Positions 7,158-8,065 of a DNA stretch of 8,065 bases are shown here, in pieces (the first letter of the stretch is position 1; every line of letters starts with the position of its first letter). The DNA is from Proteobacteria bacterium UBA664. Its GTDB lineage: Bacteria > Pseudomonadota > Gammaproteobacteria > UBA7966. The stretch is taken from positions 2,465-10,529 of the forward strand of contig DBNU01000216.1 of assembly GCA_002299125.1 (NCBI GenBank), written 5' to 3'. The notes beneath the pieces are model-generated. The model was not told where the DNA came from and searched no databases. It saw only the letters and a list, made by a program, of their open reading frames with translations. A program made the translations under genes and the position numbers.

Positions 7158-7175
7158 GTTGCAGCCGTATGACAG
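7158..7175 (-). promoter_or_regulatory. Pho box (PhoB binding site) upstream of pstS
   Basis: The minus strand reads CTGTCAT-ACGG-CTGCAAC. The first half-site matches the E. coli PhoB repeat CTGTCAT at all 7 positions. The second matches CTGTCAY at 5 of 7, and the two are spaced 11 bp apart as required for tandem PhoB binding. The 4-nt linker is less AT-rich than the usual one, as might be expected in this GC-rich genome. It lies 112 nt upstream of the pstS start and only 22 nt after the methyltransferase stop. It implies induction by PhoB under phosphate limitation. Confidence 0.75.
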
Positions 7176-7197
7176 TCACCGCGACGGGATGCGCCGA

Positions 7198-8025
7198 TCA
7201 GCCGGACGCCCCCGCCTTCTCCGCGACGAGGTAGGCCAGCCAGCCGGCGTCGGGCTCGCCGGTCGTGGTCGGGTAGAACTCCCCATTGGGTTCACCGCTG
7301 TCTTCGTCGAAGGCCTGGAAGTACACGGTGACGGGTCCGAAGCCGGCCTCGGCCAGCAACTCGCGGATCTCCGGGAGGGTCCACATGCGCCAGGTGTAAC
7401 TGAAGGCAGGCCGCAGCGCAGAGCCATCCTTGAAGCGGAAATCGATGTGGCACTCGCACTCGCCGGTGACCGGGTGATAGGCGGCCTGACGCCAGACGTA
7501 GGTGAAGCCCTTGTGCTTGGTGCGCTCGGTGATGACCTTGTAACTGTCGTAGCCACCGAAGGCATCGAGGAAGAAGACGCCATCGGCGACGAGGGCGCGC
7601 TGCACCCGGCGGAAATAGTGCAGCAGGCCGGGGCGGTCCTTGATGAGCCAGTAGCTGAAGTTCATGGCCAGCACGACATCCGCCGGCGGCGTGCGCACGG
7701 TGCGGACATCCTGCTCGATGAGGCGGATGCGCCCCTGCTGGCCGGGCGTCAGCGGCGCGATGTTGTGCTCCTGTCCCCAGGCGAGGACTTCTCCATCCAG
7801 GTCCACGCCGATGGCGCTGTTGGTCCGGCCGCGACGCACCCACTCGGCCGCCACCAGTGCGGTGCCGCAGAAGTCTTCGCGCAGGCTTCGTGCCGGGCGC
7901 CGGCGCAGTCGTTTGAAGGTGTCGGCAATGAATTCGCACTCGGGCTCTGCCGCCTGCACGGCCCGCTGGTAGAGGTCGTGGCGGTCGGCGTGATCGGCGA
8001 GTCTGGGCTTGCGGCGGGTGGCCAT
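7198..8025 (-). CDS. Class I SAM-dependent methyltransferase, substrate unknown
   Basis: The 275-aa product has the order of a Rossmann-fold methyltransferase. The AdoMet-binding motif I region is LREDFCGTALVAAEWVR (48-64), where the usual Gly-rich loop is replaced by DFCGT. AIGVDLD (71-77) supplies the acidic residue after strand 2, EQDVRTV (104-110) resembles motif III, and ADVVLAMNFSYWLIK (115-129) is the motif IV region. A second half with GFTYVW (173-178), CHIDFRFKDGS (192-202) and YTWRMWTLPEIRELLAEAGF (210-229) is characteristic of a widespread, poorly characterised bacterial family that I recognise by pattern but cannot name. The start is supported by GGAG at 8037-8040, although its 11-nt spacing is long. 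The gene points the same way as pstS with no visible terminator between them, so it may read through into the operon. The Pho box lies downstream of it, so it is probably not part of the PhoB-driven unit. The substrate cannot be predicted. Confidence 0.85.
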   Translation of the reverse strand: MATRRKPRLADHADRHDLYQRAVQAAEPECEFIADTFKRLRRRPARSLREDFCGTALVAAEWVRRGRTNSAIGVDLDGEVLAWGQEHNIAPLTPGQQGRIRLIEQDVRTVRTPPADVVLAMNFSYWLIKDRPGLLHYFRRVQRALVADGVFFLDAFGGYDSYKVITERTKHKGFTYVWRQAAYHPVTGECECHIDFRFKDGSALRPAFSYTWRMWTLPEIRELLAEAGFGPVTVYFQAFDEDSGEPNGEFYPTTTGEPDAGWLAYLVAEKAGASG

Positions 8026-8065
8026 GGGGCGGTGGGCTCCGTTCCGCGCCCCGACGGCGGACCTG

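Noticed and set aside
1..8065. Novel defence system, mobile element or CRISPR array
   Set aside because: Every long coding region is accounted for by pst-phoU or the methyltransferase. I saw no transposase, integrase, target-site duplication, spaced repeats or tRNA-like fold.

Overview
This window is a conventional phosphate-uptake locus read entirely from the minus strand. In transcription order it holds a class I SAM-dependent methyltransferase gene (8025 to 7198), a PhoB-type promoter, pstS (7045 to 6050), pstC (5865 to 3589), pstA (3576 to 1924), pstB (1940 to 1062) and phoU (810 to 94), then a strong hairpin at the left edge. The DNA is GC-rich. The order pstS-pstC-pstA-pstB-phoU, an Escherichia coli-like Pho box, and the long forms of PstC (758 aa) and PstA (550 aa) point to a proteobacterium, most likely a gammaproteobacterium of the kind that carries Pseudomonas-like long Pst permeases. 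The sequence does not settle the genus.

Region by region: 1-93 carries an 11-bp-stem hairpin that probably ends the operon. 94-810 is phoU, preceded by a 251-nt spacer with no convincing gene or promoter. 1062-3576 holds pstB and pstA, which overlap by 17 nt. 3589-5865 is pstC, 12 nt upstream of pstA. 5866-6049 separates pstS from pstC; it has no recognised gene but is bridged by a 63-codon open frame that overlaps both neighbours by 4 nt. 6050-7045 is pstS. 7046-7197 holds a structured leader, a -10-like hexamer and a Pho box at canonical spacing. 7198-8025 is the methyltransferase.

How the genes work together: PstS is the periplasmic phosphate-binding protein, PstC and PstA form the inner-membrane channel, PstB is the ATPase, and PhoU couples transporter state to the PhoR/PhoB two-component system. 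phoB and phoR are not in the window. The Pho box implies that the operon is induced by phosphate starvation, and PhoU would close the feedback loop. Both permeases carry large insertions after their first membrane helix: a probable beta-propeller in PstC and a coiled-coil-containing domain in PstA. These are the least-explained parts of the locus.

I found no mobile element, CRISPR array, tRNA, rRNA or clearly new system. The points most worth a second look are the periplasmic domains of PstC and PstA, the bridging frame between pstS and pstC, and the leader hairpin.
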